A stretch of 21,527 bases of DNA from JBGFRR01 sp041695045. GTDB lineage: Bacteria > Bacteroidota > Ignavibacteria > UBA10030. A program made the position numbers and the translations under genes. Location of the stretch: assembly GCA_041695045.1 (NCBI GenBank), contig JBGFRR010000001.1, positions 1-21,527 on the forward strand, written 5' to 3'. Below the pieces are notes generated by a model, which searched no databases, was not told where the DNA came from, and was given only the letters and a program-made list of their open reading frames with translations. Shown here piece by piece: positions 7,834 to 15,806 of the stretch (its first letter is position 1; each line of letters opens with the position of its first letter).

Positions 7834-9063
7834 TCATTGGTCTTGCCTCTGCCTGCGCCGCTCAACATCCTGACGATTGTCTCGCAAGCGTTCTTGCAAG
7901 GCATCACGAGTTTGCTGGGTGACGCGCTCTTCCAGAGTCGGCACTAACTCTGCTTTGATCAACACAATCAATTCTTTTTGTGTCACGCGGACGGCGTCAT
8001 ACCCAAAAATGTATCGCAGACCGAAGAACCACCACGGAAGGTCTTTCAGCAACGGAATTCCCTCTCGCTGAGTAACTTCCTCGTTGGAATACAATCCCCC
8101 CGCATACGCCTCTTCACTGTTCAACAGTGTAAGCCGGTTTTCCACTGTGGTCTTATGAATGATGCTGCTCACCGTTCCGGGCACTGGTGTGCTCCGCTCA
8201 ACTTTGAGTTGAAGGTCGACAAAATCGAGCTTGCCGTACTGGTAGTGCCGCGGTATCACTTCGAGAATGGTGCCGGTGCTGAAGAATACGTCGGTCACGT
8301 TCCCGGCAATATCACGCTGCTTGACGGAAAAATCCGTTCCAATCTGCACGCGTCCCATCAACCCTGACCGCACGGTTACTTGCGGTCGCGCGATAACCTC
8401 ACCGATCAGGTTGCTTTCAAAGAGTCGGATCGCCGCGTTGATATCGACTGCAAGACGAGGGGATGTGGGATCCACGGTGATGCCGAAGATGTCACTCCCC
8501 ACCCGTTCCGCACCGAAAAACTCGACACCCAGATTTAAGTCGCGTCCGCGAAAAATGTTGAAGTTGATGCCGCTCTCACGCAATCGCGCACGGTCAATCT
8601 CGAGAAAGATCGCCGAGATCAGTATTTGCCGTGCATTTGCAAGAATCTCTGTAGTGTCAACCACGGGCGCTCCGGTTGCCGTTGTACCCACCATGCCCGG
8701 TTGCGCACCGAGAGGTATAACCTGAAAGAAATCCGGCTGTTCAGTATACCAAAGGTTGTTTGTGCGGAGGATGAGTTCGAACGCGCTGCGCCAGTCCATC
8801 GACTCGATGTTGACGCCGATGGGACGCTCCTGGTTAGCACGGTTAGGGTCGAGGATGGGCTTCCCAGCGAACTTCTTGCTCATCTCACTCAGAGCAGTAA
8901 ACGCAGCACCGAGCGTTACATCACTCTTGAAGGAGACGAGCTCGTCCGGCCGTACGACATCCCGCCCGCGTCGCAGCATCATTTCCTCGCGTACCTGGGC
9001 TTCCAGAGTTCCCGTCAGGGTGACGAGACCCAGAAGCAGAAGGAAAAGCTTTTGTGGGTTCAT
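7834..9063 (-). CDS. pilQ: Short PilQ/GspD-like secretin
   Basis: This outer-membrane secretin is the channel through which the pilus fibre leaves the cell. The product is 409 residues from ATG 9063. It has a signal peptide (MNPQKLFLLLLGLVTLTG...EAQ), then one N0/STN-like domain (about 41-117: LVSFKSDVTLGAAF...FFQVIP). The C-terminal secretin domain spans about 146-376, with landmarks IGEVIARPQVTVRSG, GTILEVIPR, the gate-region 'AYAGGLYSNEEVTQREGIPLLKDLPW', and 'KELIVLIKAELVP'. The C-terminal tail (377-409) is charged and rich in Arg/Gln. Typical PilQ proteins have 600-800 residues with AMIN and several N domains, which are absent here. An ATG at 9081 overlapping the upstream stop would add six residues. 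9063 is preferred because GAGAGG precedes it and the signal peptide begins there. Confidence 0.88.
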   Translation of the reverse strand: MNPQKLFLLLLGLVTLTGTLEAQVREEMMLRRGRDVVRPDELVSFKSDVTLGAAFTALSEMSKKFAGKPILDPNRANQERPIGVNIESMDWRSAFELILRTNNLWYTEQPDFFQVIPLGAQPGMVGTTATGAPVVDTTEILANARQILISAIFLEIDRARLRESGINFNIFRGRDLNLGVEFFGAERVGSDIFGITVDPTSPRLAVDINAAIRLFESNLIGEVIARPQVTVRSGLMGRVQIGTDFSVKQRDIAGNVTDVFFSTGTILEVIPRHYQYGKLDFVDLQLKVERSTPVPGTVSSIIHKTTVENRLTLLNSEEAYAGGLYSNEEVTQREGIPLLKDLPWWFFGLRYIFGYDAVRVTQKELIVLIKAELVPTLEERVTQQTRDALQERLRDNRQDVERRRQRQDQ

Positions 9064-9077
9064 AGAGACCTCTCTTA

Positions 9078-9974
9078 TCATCTTCTCCGTTGTGTTGGTT
9101 GGTCAAAAGCGATGCGTCGTTCGATCTTCCGTACAATGCCTCCTTCATTCACGGTAAACTCCACTTTACTTTCCCGCGGCACAATACGGCTGACGTACCC
9201 TCGCCATACCTTGTCGCCCAGATGCAAGATGACCAAGTCGTCATCCACCATGACGAAAGCCTTGCCGGGGAGGATTGCTTTCACCTCGACCTTGTTCGGG
9301 TCGATCTCACCCACGGGCGCGTCGGTTGCGATAGCCTGCAACACGATCGGGTTGAACGGGTCGTACGGCACGCGGCCCAACGGGAGAGCGGTGGCGGCAA
9401 GCGACTGGCCGAGCTCCTGGATGCTGCTGAAGTAGGCTCGCAGGGTCATCGTGAACGTGATCCACTTGCGGGTTTCTTTGGTTTCCTGGTCGACTTCCTC
9501 ATGCTCGGTCAGTGTAAGCTCGTGAATTTTGTACAACCGCCGGCCATTTTCGATGAAGTAGATGAATTTATACAGGTCTTCAAACTCTGCCGACCCGTCG
9601 GTCAACAAATAGGTGTTATAGCCGTAGTTGGCAGCGTTTGTCGCACCGTCGAACTGGAAGTTGTACTTCACGGATCCCGCCTGATCGATTCCTTGACTGA
9701 GATAGCCGTACGTTTCGGATGAGATATCCGTTTGCGGGATTTCTTTGCTGCGCGAATCGTACCGGCGGCGAACATCCTGATACTGGGCCGTGAGGAGCTG
9801 AACTTCCTGCACAAGTATCGGCAGGTTGACGAGTTGCTTTTCGATCTCGGCGATCTCGTCTTTGAGGGCGTTCAACTCCCTTGGCTGCCAATAGAGGTAG
9901 TAGAACGCTCCACCTCCCGACACTAGCAGGAAGAACACACCAAGGACAATTGTGTTTCTGAGTTTAAACGACAC
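9078..9974 (-). CDS. PilO-PilP fusion, pilus alignment protein
   Basis: This 298-residue protein combines two pilus alignment components. The first part is PilO-like: a short cytoplasmic tail, one membrane helix (about 8-28), a coiled coil (about 32-75: LNALKDEIAEIEKQL...), and a ferredoxin-like periplasmic domain (about 85-186). The second part is PilP-like. It opens with YDPFNPI (204-210) and continues with a small beta domain at about 228-290 (VEVKAILPGKAFVMVDDDLV...GDKVWRGYVSRI). PilO normally pairs with PilN, and PilP, usually a separate lipoprotein, links it to the secretin. Here no lipobox is needed because the membrane helix anchors the module. The start is GTG 9974 behind AAGGAG. The stop lies 14 bases before the secretin start. 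Confidence 0.82.
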   Translation of the reverse strand: MSFKLRNTIVLGVFFLLVSGGGAFYYLYWQPRELNALKDEIAEIEKQLVNLPILVQEVQLLTAQYQDVRRRYDSRSKEIPQTDISSETYGYLSQGIDQAGSVKYNFQFDGATNAANYGYNTYLLTDGSAEFEDLYKFIYFIENGRRLYKIHELTLTEHEEVDQETKETRKWITFTMTLRAYFSSIQELGQSLAATALPLGRVPYDPFNPIVLQAIATDAPVGEIDPNKVEVKAILPGKAFVMVDDDLVILHLGDKVWRGYVSRIVPRESKVEFTVNEGGIVRKIERRIAFDQPTQRRR

Positions 9975-10018
9975 GGCGCTTATCTCCTTCTTCGCGTTGT
10001 TTGAGGTGGTCCGGGCGG

Positions 10019-11596
10019 CTACTCGTCGGCCTTGTCGACCTGCTCAACCAGAATTTCGAAGTCGTAGATGGGTTTGTCACGGATCGATACCATCCGAACC
10101 GATTGTAACGTCGCTTTCTCAAAAATGCTTGTTAACCGCGGAATGCGTGTCCGGTATATTGACCGCCCGCGCAGGATCAGCGCACCTTCAGGGTTCTCTA
10201 CACGAGTGATGCCGGTGATCCAGAGTGAGTTCAGGTCGTCAACACTGGTTCCGATGTAGTGAAGGATGCGGCTCCAGCGGTCGCTTCCTGGAACAATGGT
10301 GTCGTAGACTGCCGCGGCGAGGTTGTAGCGGGCGATGTCGTTCTGCAATTCCGTGCGACGGTTTTGCAGAATATTGAGGTCGGCAAGTTCCGTCTGTTTG
10401 CGTGCCAGGACTTCTCGCGAGCGACGTATCTCCGCGTTGCGCTCGACAATCGACGTGTAGAAGAAGACAATCGAGGCAACGACCAACCCCGCAAACACCC
10501 AACCGTGCCACGCAAGCTTGAATGCTTTCTGCCCCTCCGCGATGGTGAGCGGGAGAAGGTTGACGCCATAGAAGCCTTTGTGTTTGGAGTCGAGCGCGCG
10601 CCATGCCGTTGCGATCGGGATGGCGTACTCGGAAACTGCTTCTCCCACTTCTCCTTCAAACATGCTGAGATCAAGCTCGGGCGCCTGGAGGTAATCAACC
10701 ACGGCGCTCGAGAATTGCGGGGCAAGCGATTCGCGCAGGTTGAGCTTATGCGCTTCACCCATGAGCAGGATGCGGTCGATGCGCGTGAGACCGATGTTAT
10801 CCTGCTCGAGGAGGATGCGGCTGTAGATCGTGTTCTCGAGGTTGGGAGATTGGTACCCTTCACTGATGATCGGGGCAAGGTGGAGGTACTCTTTCCCTTG
10901 CATAAAGATGATTCGGCTGAACTCGCTTCCCACGTACACCAGCACGGCGATTTCTTCTTCCTGCAGTTCGTAGGAGGCGCGGACAAGCCCCATAAGGCCA
11001 ATATCCGCGCTATCGATGATGTCGATTGTGGGGATGCGATTATTGAGGAAGGGTTTGATCTCGGTCAACACGTCATACAACTGTTGACCATCTTCCCGTA
11101 CTGCAGCCAGTAGCCCGCCTCTGCCGGTAGGGATAGTTGCCACGGCGTCGGGCAATGGCGGGGTGGAGCGGGTACCGCTGAGGTCTTCAATCAGTCTTTT
11201 CTTAAGTTTTGAGCCTTTCAGTCCAAAATCACCGTCAAATTCTTGATAGGTGACGGCAGGCTCACTAATGGCGTAGGAAAGGGTGTACTTCCCTGCGGGC
11301 AATTCCCCCAGAACGCTCAATAAAACCGTGGCGTTTGTGTTTTCTCCCCCCTCACCTCCTTCAACCGGTAAAGCGGGCGGCGCAGCAAAGGGCTCGGCTG
11401 TCAAATCCCCCATGCCTGCATCTTCACCCCCCATTGTGGCCGCCTGTTTCTCTTCGAATTTTGTGACGAGTGGGGCGGTTCGGAAATCCCGAAGGGTAAC
11501 CTTTTTCCCCTTCAATGAGAGTTGGACGTACTTGAGTTCAAGACCATCGACAAAGAGCGCAACCGCTGTCTTACCTTGACCGGGCTGATAAGGCAT
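10019..11596 (-). CDS. PilM-PilN fusion, pilus alignment protein
   Basis: This 525-residue protein has a PilM-like actin-fold cytoplasmic domain at about residues 8-335. A PilN part follows: the PilM-binding NLLP motif at 346-349 (GVNLLPL), a membrane helix at about 362-384, a coiled coil (about 385-425), and a periplasmic ferredoxin-like domain (about 440-525). In standard systems PilM holds the N-terminal NLLP peptide of a separate PilN. Here the peptide is covalently attached. The nucleotide motifs look degenerate: VDGLELKYVQL where DIGSSSVK is usual, VYVGSEFSRI where VDIG is usual, and LLMGEAHKL where a GGG loop is usual. A Gly/Ala/Pro-rich insert lies at about 55-90. ATG 11596 has GAGGAAT about 10 bases upstream. 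Confidence 0.85.
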   Translation of the reverse strand: MPYQPGQGKTAVALFVDGLELKYVQLSLKGKKVTLRDFRTAPLVTKFEEKQAATMGGEDAGMGDLTAEPFAAPPALPVEGGEGGENTNATVLLSVLGELPAGKYTLSYAISEPAVTYQEFDGDFGLKGSKLKKRLIEDLSGTRSTPPLPDAVATIPTGRGGLLAAVREDGQQLYDVLTEIKPFLNNRIPTIDIIDSADIGLMGLVRASYELQEEEIAVLVYVGSEFSRIIFMQGKEYLHLAPIISEGYQSPNLENTIYSRILLEQDNIGLTRIDRILLMGEAHKLNLRESLAPQFSSAVVDYLQAPELDLSMFEGEVGEAVSEYAIPIATAWRALDSKHKGFYGVNLLPLTIAEGQKAFKLAWHGWVFAGLVVASIVFFYTSIVERNAEIRRSREVLARKQTELADLNILQNRRTELQNDIARYNLAAAVYDTIVPGSDRWSRILHYIGTSVDDLNSLWITGITRVENPEGALILRGRSIYRTRIPRLTSIFEKATLQSVRMVSIRDKPIYDFEILVEQVDKADE

Positions 11597-11652
11597 GAAG
11601 TGGAGATTCCTCTATAGTGGTCGATGTGTGTGGAGAACGATTGACCGGTGCT

Positions 11653-12981
11653 TTAGGTCCCCTGCAGCAGCTGTTCCATACGACGCTTGTTGTTGCAGTA
11701 CTGCATGACGCTTTCAAGCGAAATCTTTTTTTGCAGGTAGAGGCGTTTCAAATCTTGCTCCATCGTAATCATGCCATTCTCTATTCCTTCCGAGATCATT
11801 TGGTAGATCTCGCCCGTATTATTGTTCTTGATTGCCGCACGGACGGAGGGCATGCCCAACATGATCTCTTTCGCCAGTACACGTTTGCCATCGAGACTCG
11901 GTATCAGCTTTTGGGAGATAACGCATCGTAGAGTGTCAGCTAAACGGTTCCGAACGCGCTCTTGCTCAACCGGCGGAGTCTCACCGATGATACGGTCGAT
12001 ACTCTCGACAGCAGAGGCGGTATGAAGCGTGGAAAACACTTTATGGCCGGAGTCAGTGATTTCCAATGCGGTGAGGATGGTTTCAGGATCGCGCAGCTCA
12101 CCGATCATGATAATGTCCGGGTCTTGACGGAGCGCTTGAACCGCCCCGTCTTTGAACGAAAGCACATCGCGCCCGACTTCACGGTGGCGGATAATGCATC
12201 GACTTGATTTGTGAACGTACTCAACCGGCGACGCGATGATAACAATGTGCCCGTCCACCGTTTGGTTGTTGGCGTCGATAATGGCATCGAGCGTAGAGCT
12301 TTTGCCGGAACCGGTGATTCCCGTCACGAGGCAGAGTCCCTCTTTCGTCGTGGCGAGGCTCAACACACGAGTGACATTGGGATGAAGTTCTAAAAGCCTG
12401 TAGGGGCGAATTGTATTGTTGATCGCCCGCATGTTCAGCGCAAGCTGGTCGAGGTCAAAGTATGCGTCGGCACGAAACCGGCGGAAGCTTCCGTCTTCGA
12501 GGAACACCATATGCGAGAAGTCAAGATTCCGGTTTTCATACAGGAACCCTCGCTGGCGTTCGCCGACGATGCTCTGGATGAGGATATTCATCTCGTCCGG
12601 AGTAAAATTGCCGAGCGGCTTATCCGGTTTCTTGGACCCGAAGATACGATACCAGATTGCTCCTTGCGAGCCGTATCCTCCCATATCGATATCGGACGCG
12701 CCATTCGTGAACATGCGCGTGAGGAAGGTGTTCATCGTTGCGAGCAATTTCTGCTTCACGGCCTCGTCCATTCGCGTGATCATGTCGCCAATCATCATTT
12801 GGCGCTCGAGGCCGGTGACGGTCTTGGGGAGTTGCCCTGCAAGCTCGGTGAGAATCTTATGCCCTTCGACGACTGCTGGCGGCGTTTCGACGACAGCGGG
12901 TTGTGGAGCTGCCGGTGCTGCGGTGGGCGGCTTGGGAACAGGCGGTTTTAGTGGAGCCGGTTGCTGAGGTTGCAACGCCAT
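11653..12981 (-). CDS. pilT: PilT-like pilus retraction ATPase
   Basis: This 442-residue ring ATPase of the secretion-ATPase superfamily drives pilus disassembly in known systems. Residues 1-38 are a Pro/Ala-rich extension not usual in PilT. The PAS-like N-domain contains GASDIDMGG (94-102) in place of the common ASDLH. Walker A is GITGSGKSST (221-230), the Walker B region is IIMIGELRD (290-298), and the His box is STLHT (317-321). The PilT-type C-terminus (MPSVRAAIKNNNT...GMITMEQDL) separates it from PilB. The Asp-box region reads IIASPVEYVH where TIEDPIEFVH is usual, so the acidic pair is lost. Its Shine-Dalgarno (GAGGAAG) overlaps the stop of the small ORF upstream. It could be a PilU-type accessory ATPase instead. 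Confidence 0.85.
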   Translation of the reverse strand: MALQPQQPAPLKPPVPKPPTAAPAAPQPAVVETPPAVVEGHKILTELAGQLPKTVTGLERQMMIGDMITRMDEAVKQKLLATMNTFLTRMFTNGASDIDMGGYGSQGAIWYRIFGSKKPDKPLGNFTPDEMNILIQSIVGERQRGFLYENRNLDFSHMVFLEDGSFRRFRADAYFDLDQLALNMRAINNTIRPYRLLELHPNVTRVLSLATTKEGLCLVTGITGSGKSSTLDAIIDANNQTVDGHIVIIASPVEYVHKSSRCIIRHREVGRDVLSFKDGAVQALRQDPDIIMIGELRDPETILTALEITDSGHKVFSTLHTASAVESIDRIIGETPPVEQERVRNRLADTLRCVISQKLIPSLDGKRVLAKEIMLGMPSVRAAIKNNNTGEIYQMISEGIENGMITMEQDLKRLYLQKKISLESVMQYCNNKRRMEQLLQGT

Positions 12982-12990
12982 GACGCTTCC

Positions 12991-13104
12991 TCATGATCGA
13001 GTGAACACATGACACACGGACAATCCCAACAGCACCGAAACAATCGCTGTGATAATAAGAAACTCCAAAGCCAAATGCAACTCTATTAAAGGGCTACCTC
13101 TCAT
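12991..13104 (-). CDS. 37-residue prepilin-like small protein, head of the operon
   Basis: ATG 13104 opens a 37-residue frame beginning MRGSPLIEL. It continues with a hydrophobic helix (ALEFLIITAIVSVLLGL) and ends with a short tail (SVCHVFTRS). The N-terminus matches the class III prepilin signal: Gly at -1, then four residues, then Glu at +5 (G|SPLIEL). No globular domain follows. Its TGA stop is fused to the Shine-Dalgarno of the PilT-like gene (TGAGGAAGCGTCATG), as in translationally coupled pairs, and AGGGA lies about 11 bases before its ATG. It could be a real mini-pilin or membrane peptide, a leader ORF, or the remnant of a longer pilin. An in-frame TAA upstream rules out a longer N-terminus. 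Confidence 0.5.
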   Translation of the reverse strand: MRGSPLIELHLALEFLIITAIVSVLLGLSVCHVFTRS

Positions 13105-13144
13105 GAGCGCTTGTTTCCCTGAGATTTGAAGGGGTTAGCAGTCA

Positions 13145-13150
13145 ATTATA
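13145..13150 (-). promoter_or_regulatory. Candidate -10 box for the pil operon
   Basis: The reverse strand reads GGGTATAATTG, a perfect TATAAT, about 41 bases upstream of the small ORF's ATG. No convincing -35 hexamer lies 16-18 bases upstream, so this would need an activator or be a chance match. Confidence 0.35.
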
Positions 13151-13428
13151 CCCGCTGTTGACCGCTTTTCGCTGCTGAGAGTTATGGGTACACGAGGCTA
13201 CAACCGAGAACACCGAATAGCGTGTCTCCTCATCTGAGGGTGCGCTTCAACGTTGTGGCCAACAGCTTCATTATGATCACCCATGGTCGTCAGACTGCGG
13301 GTTCGAACAATTCTACATTTGTCCACGGATGAACAAGTCAGAATCACCGAAAAGCTCACGGCAATATAGTAGAATCCTCATTCCCCATTGTGACGTGGAG
13401 CATACGATGCCCTTGTGACGCGTGTAAT

Positions 13429-13457
13429 TTGACTTTTGGTATCGATTTGATTAACGT
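13429..13457 (+). promoter_or_regulatory. Candidate promoter of the minor pilin operon
   Basis: TTGACT (13429-13434) and TAACGT (13452-13457) are separated by 17 bases, about 60 bases before the first ATG. The -35 is good and the -10 is poor. The -10 lies inside the perfect palindrome TTAACGTTAA (13451-13460), a possible operator. Confidence 0.35.
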
Positions 13458-13516
13458 TAAGCAACGTTTTGGAACCCTTCTTGTTAAGTGCATCAGTCGA
13501 GAGAAAGGTCTAATCG

Positions 13517-14059
13517 ATGGGACAAATGATGTTGGTAATCTTTGCGTTCACGATGCTCTCCATTTTGGCGTTGAGTATCAACGCAACCATGATTGGCTCA
13601 GTGGCGACGGGGTTGGAAGCACAGGCCCAGCTCAATGCACTTTCGATGGCGCAGAGTCTCCTCGATGAGATTCTTGCAAAGTCGTACGATGAGAATGTGA
13701 CCGGCGGCGTGAGAGTGTTCAACGCATCCGGGTTTACAGTTCCGGCATCGTTTGGCCCGGATGGGGCCGGTGAGGCGATTGCTGGCGTGGATTCGACATA
13801 CCGTTCGAAGACGCGGTTTGACGATGTGGATGATTATCACAATTACCGGCGGGCTGTGTACGATGAGGTGTTGGGTTGGTTTGACATTACGAGCACGATC
13901 TCCTATGCGAGTGAAACGTACCCGGATTCGCTGCTATCGACACGGACGCATTTCAAGGTCGTAACCGTTACGGTTGAACACCCCAATCTCCCGAAGGATG
14001 GAGATAAGATCATTCCGGTGGTGCTAAAAGATATTGCCATCTATCGGCGTTATTTTTAA
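13517..14059 (+). CDS. PilV/GspI-like minor pilin with MG leader
   Basis: The 180-residue product starts Met-Gly and goes directly into a hydrophobic helix (MMLVIFAFTMLSILALSINATMIGS). An amphipathic continuation, AQAQLNALSMAQSLLDEIL (about residues 33-52), closely resembles the 'A-x-LAQSLLEEI' region of PilV and GspI pseudopilins. Cleavage after Gly2 by a prepilin peptidase is inferred. The classical Glu5 is absent. The globular part (about 60-180) is beta-rich with many acidic and aromatic residues. AGAAAGG precedes the ATG. It is first in a three-gene run, and the next gene starts 12 bases after its stop. Minor pilins of this kind prime or tip the pilus. Confidence 0.75.
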   Translation: MGQMMLVIFAFTMLSILALSINATMIGSVATGLEAQAQLNALSMAQSLLDEILAKSYDENVTGGVRVFNASGFTVPASFGPDGAGEAIAGVDSTYRSKTRFDDVDDYHNYRRAVYDEVLGWFDITSTISYASETYPDSLLSTRTHFKVVTVTVEHPNLPKDGDKIIPVVLKDIAIYRRYF

Positions 14060-14071
14060 AGGAGTAATGGT

Positions 14072-14683
14072 ATGGGTACCAGTGCAATGCTTGACCTTGT
14101 CGGCTCGATGCTGATGTTTGCTGTGCTCATCTTTACTGTTGGCCGCGTACAGGTCAACCTCAATTCCACCATGTATCACAACACGATCATGTACGGTACG
14201 CAGAACTACACACTCGCACTGTCCAAGCAGATCGAATTCGATTTCCACAAGATCGGCTTCCGCGTTCCAAACGGCACGATAAAGGTAGAGTATGCAGATA
14301 CCACTAGAATCACATTTCGCTACGTCATACGCGACGACCCTGCGCAAACCCTTCGCACTATTACCTATGCTCTTGATCCGGATACAACCGGTCCCGCAAG
14401 TTTGACACAGAACCCAAACGATATTGCTTTCCTTCGCACGGAGAACGGCACAACAATTACGCAGAATATTGGCCTCACAGAGTTCGACCTTCGTTACTAC
14501 GATGCCGATATGAACCTCATCCCTACACCGATTACCGGCTCATGGCGTGATTCGATCCGGGCCATCAATGTATCCTGTCGTATCGAAAGCCTCGAGCCGG
14601 TCATCATGCCCGATGCAACACGCTATATTTCCGTTATCTGGGAAAAGCTCATTTACCCCCGCAACCTAGGCAACCTACGATAA
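14072..14683 (+). CDS. PilW/GspJ-like minor pilin with MG leader
   Basis: The 203-residue product begins Met-Gly-Thr-Ser, followed by a hydrophobic helix (AMLDLVGSMLMFAVLIFTVG). A segment ending in LALSKQIEFDFHKIGFRV (about 49-66) corresponds to the 'L...I..DLR.AGF' region of PilW/GspJ. The central beta part (RITFRYVIRDD...TITYALDPDT) and 'GLTEFDLRYYD' (about 131) are also typical of PilW-type proteins. Cleavage after Gly2 is inferred. AAAGGAG lies 7 bases before the start, overlapping the end of the PilV-like gene. Its place between V- and X-like genes matches the canonical minor pilin order. Confidence 0.75.
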   Translation: MGTSAMLDLVGSMLMFAVLIFTVGRVQVNLNSTMYHNTIMYGTQNYTLALSKQIEFDFHKIGFRVPNGTIKVEYADTTRITFRYVIRDDPAQTLRTITYALDPDTTGPASLTQNPNDIAFLRTENGTTITQNIGLTEFDLRYYDADMNLIPTPITGSWRDSIRAINVSCRIESLEPVIMPDATRYISVIWEKLIYPRNLGNLR

Positions 14684-14693
14684 GGAGAACGTT

Positions 14694-15755
14694 ATGGGAC
14701 GTACAGCACTGTTTTTAGTGATGGGACTTGGCGTCGCCCTCGGCTATATCGGCAGTAATATTATGAACATTACCGAACGGGCACTTGAAGATAACTACAC
14801 CTACTATAAGTACATGTATGCCCGCAATCTTGCCCGCACCGCTGTCCATGCGGCCTTGCGTACCTACGACCGGAACCAGAACCCCGATACCACAGCCGAT
14901 GTTTCATTTGCCGATGGATACTACCGCCTCCCAAGCCTTCGAACCAGCAACTATGGCGATACCATCTGGATGACGAGCCGGGGGAGATTTGCGGATACAA
15001 GCTATACGATGTGGCTAACGCTTTTCCGAACGATTAAGCCGTTTCCAGACGTCAAATCGGCTATAGGCTTTAACGCTACGCCTGCTCAACTCAACTTTAG
15101 TGGTAACGCTCCAATCGAAATTAACGGCTATGACCATGATATGAATGGCAACAGGCTTGCCGACACATCAAATGCTAAAGCAGGAGTTGCTGTTTTAAAC
15201 CCAAGCGACTCTACCCGCGTACATACTTCGGCACGCACTAGAGCAAGGGGTATTCCACCCGTTGCCGTAGAAAAAGACATGCCAGATCCAACCAAATACA
15301 TTGACGAGTATATTGCCAACGCGGACCACACATATATAATCCCCCCAGGTCAGAACAAGCTAACGATTTCGGGAGACCAAACGTACGGCACACAGTCGAA
15401 CCCCGTTATTGTCGTGTGCATGGCGGCAAACAACGATACGTCGAAGAGCATTGAGTTCAGTGGAGGTGTAACGGGGTATGGAATCCTAGCGATTCGTGGC
15501 GATGTGCAATTTAGAGGGGCGGTCACGTGGCACGGGCTAGTCCTCGTGTTTGGTACGGAATCGAGGATCGATTTCCAATCGAGCGGAACGCCGCGGATTA
15601 TCGGCGGACTCATTGTTGCAAACACCGGCGCAGCAAGCGTTACACTGAGGGGAGTTGGCAACAGTCCGAAGGTTGTCTACAGCAGCGAGGCGCTTTCACG
15701 TGCCGCCAACGTAGGCAAGTTGAGGTACTACTCTATCCTCGAGTGGTATGAATAA
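14694..15755 (+). CDS. PilX/GspK-like pilin, large, with MG leader
   Basis: The 353-residue product starts Met-Gly-Arg-Thr with a hydrophobic helix (ALFLVMGLGVALGYIGSNIMNI). 'YMYARNLARTAVHAALR' (about 40-57) follows, like the 'A.NLAESGL..AL' stretch of PilX/GspK. The C-terminal part (about 260-330) has right-handed beta-helix-like repeats: GYGILAIRGDVQFRGAVTWHGLVLVFG, then PRIIGGLIVANTGA. This pattern is frequent in PilX-type and polymer-forming proteins. AAGGAG lies 6 bases before the ATG and 10 bp separate it from the previous gene. It ends the operon before a strong bidirectional terminator. Confidence 0.72.
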   Translation: MGRTALFLVMGLGVALGYIGSNIMNITERALEDNYTYYKYMYARNLARTAVHAALRTYDRNQNPDTTADVSFADGYYRLPSLRTSNYGDTIWMTSRGRFADTSYTMWLTLFRTIKPFPDVKSAIGFNATPAQLNFSGNAPIEINGYDHDMNGNRLADTSNAKAGVAVLNPSDSTRVHTSARTRARGIPPVAVEKDMPDPTKYIDEYIANADHTYIIPPGQNKLTISGDQTYGTQSNPVIVVCMAANNDTSKSIEFSGGVTGYGILAIRGDVQFRGAVTWHGLVLVFGTESRIDFQSSGTPRIIGGLIVANTGAASVTLRGVGNSPKVVYSSEALSRAANVGKLRYYSILEWYE

Positions 15756-15806
15756 CATCCCGTTGAGAAAAATCCCGGGTAGACGCTCAGAGCGGTAACC
15801 AACAAA

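Larger units (their letters stand above)
13105..13516. other. Divergent regulatory region between pil operon and minor pilins
   Basis: These 412 bp separate the minus-strand operon from the plus-strand minor pilin genes. They hold a perfect TATAAT on the minus strand near 13150, a TTGACT/TAACGT pair on the plus strand near 13429-13457, and the palindrome TTAACGTTAA at 13451-13460. A 92-codon plus-strand frame at 13390-13668 has no recognisable features and overlaps the minor pilin start, so it is not called. Confidence 0.6.

Noticed and set aside
9064..9081. Six-codon N-terminal extension of the secretin with a start overlapping the previous stop
   Set aside because: A coupled start is possible, but the ATG at 9063 has a better Shine-Dalgarno and gives a normal signal peptide.
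10231..11001. 256-codon minus-strand frame inside the PilM-PilN gene
   Set aside because: It is a shifted frame of the real gene, rich in Ser/Arg/Thr and without family features.
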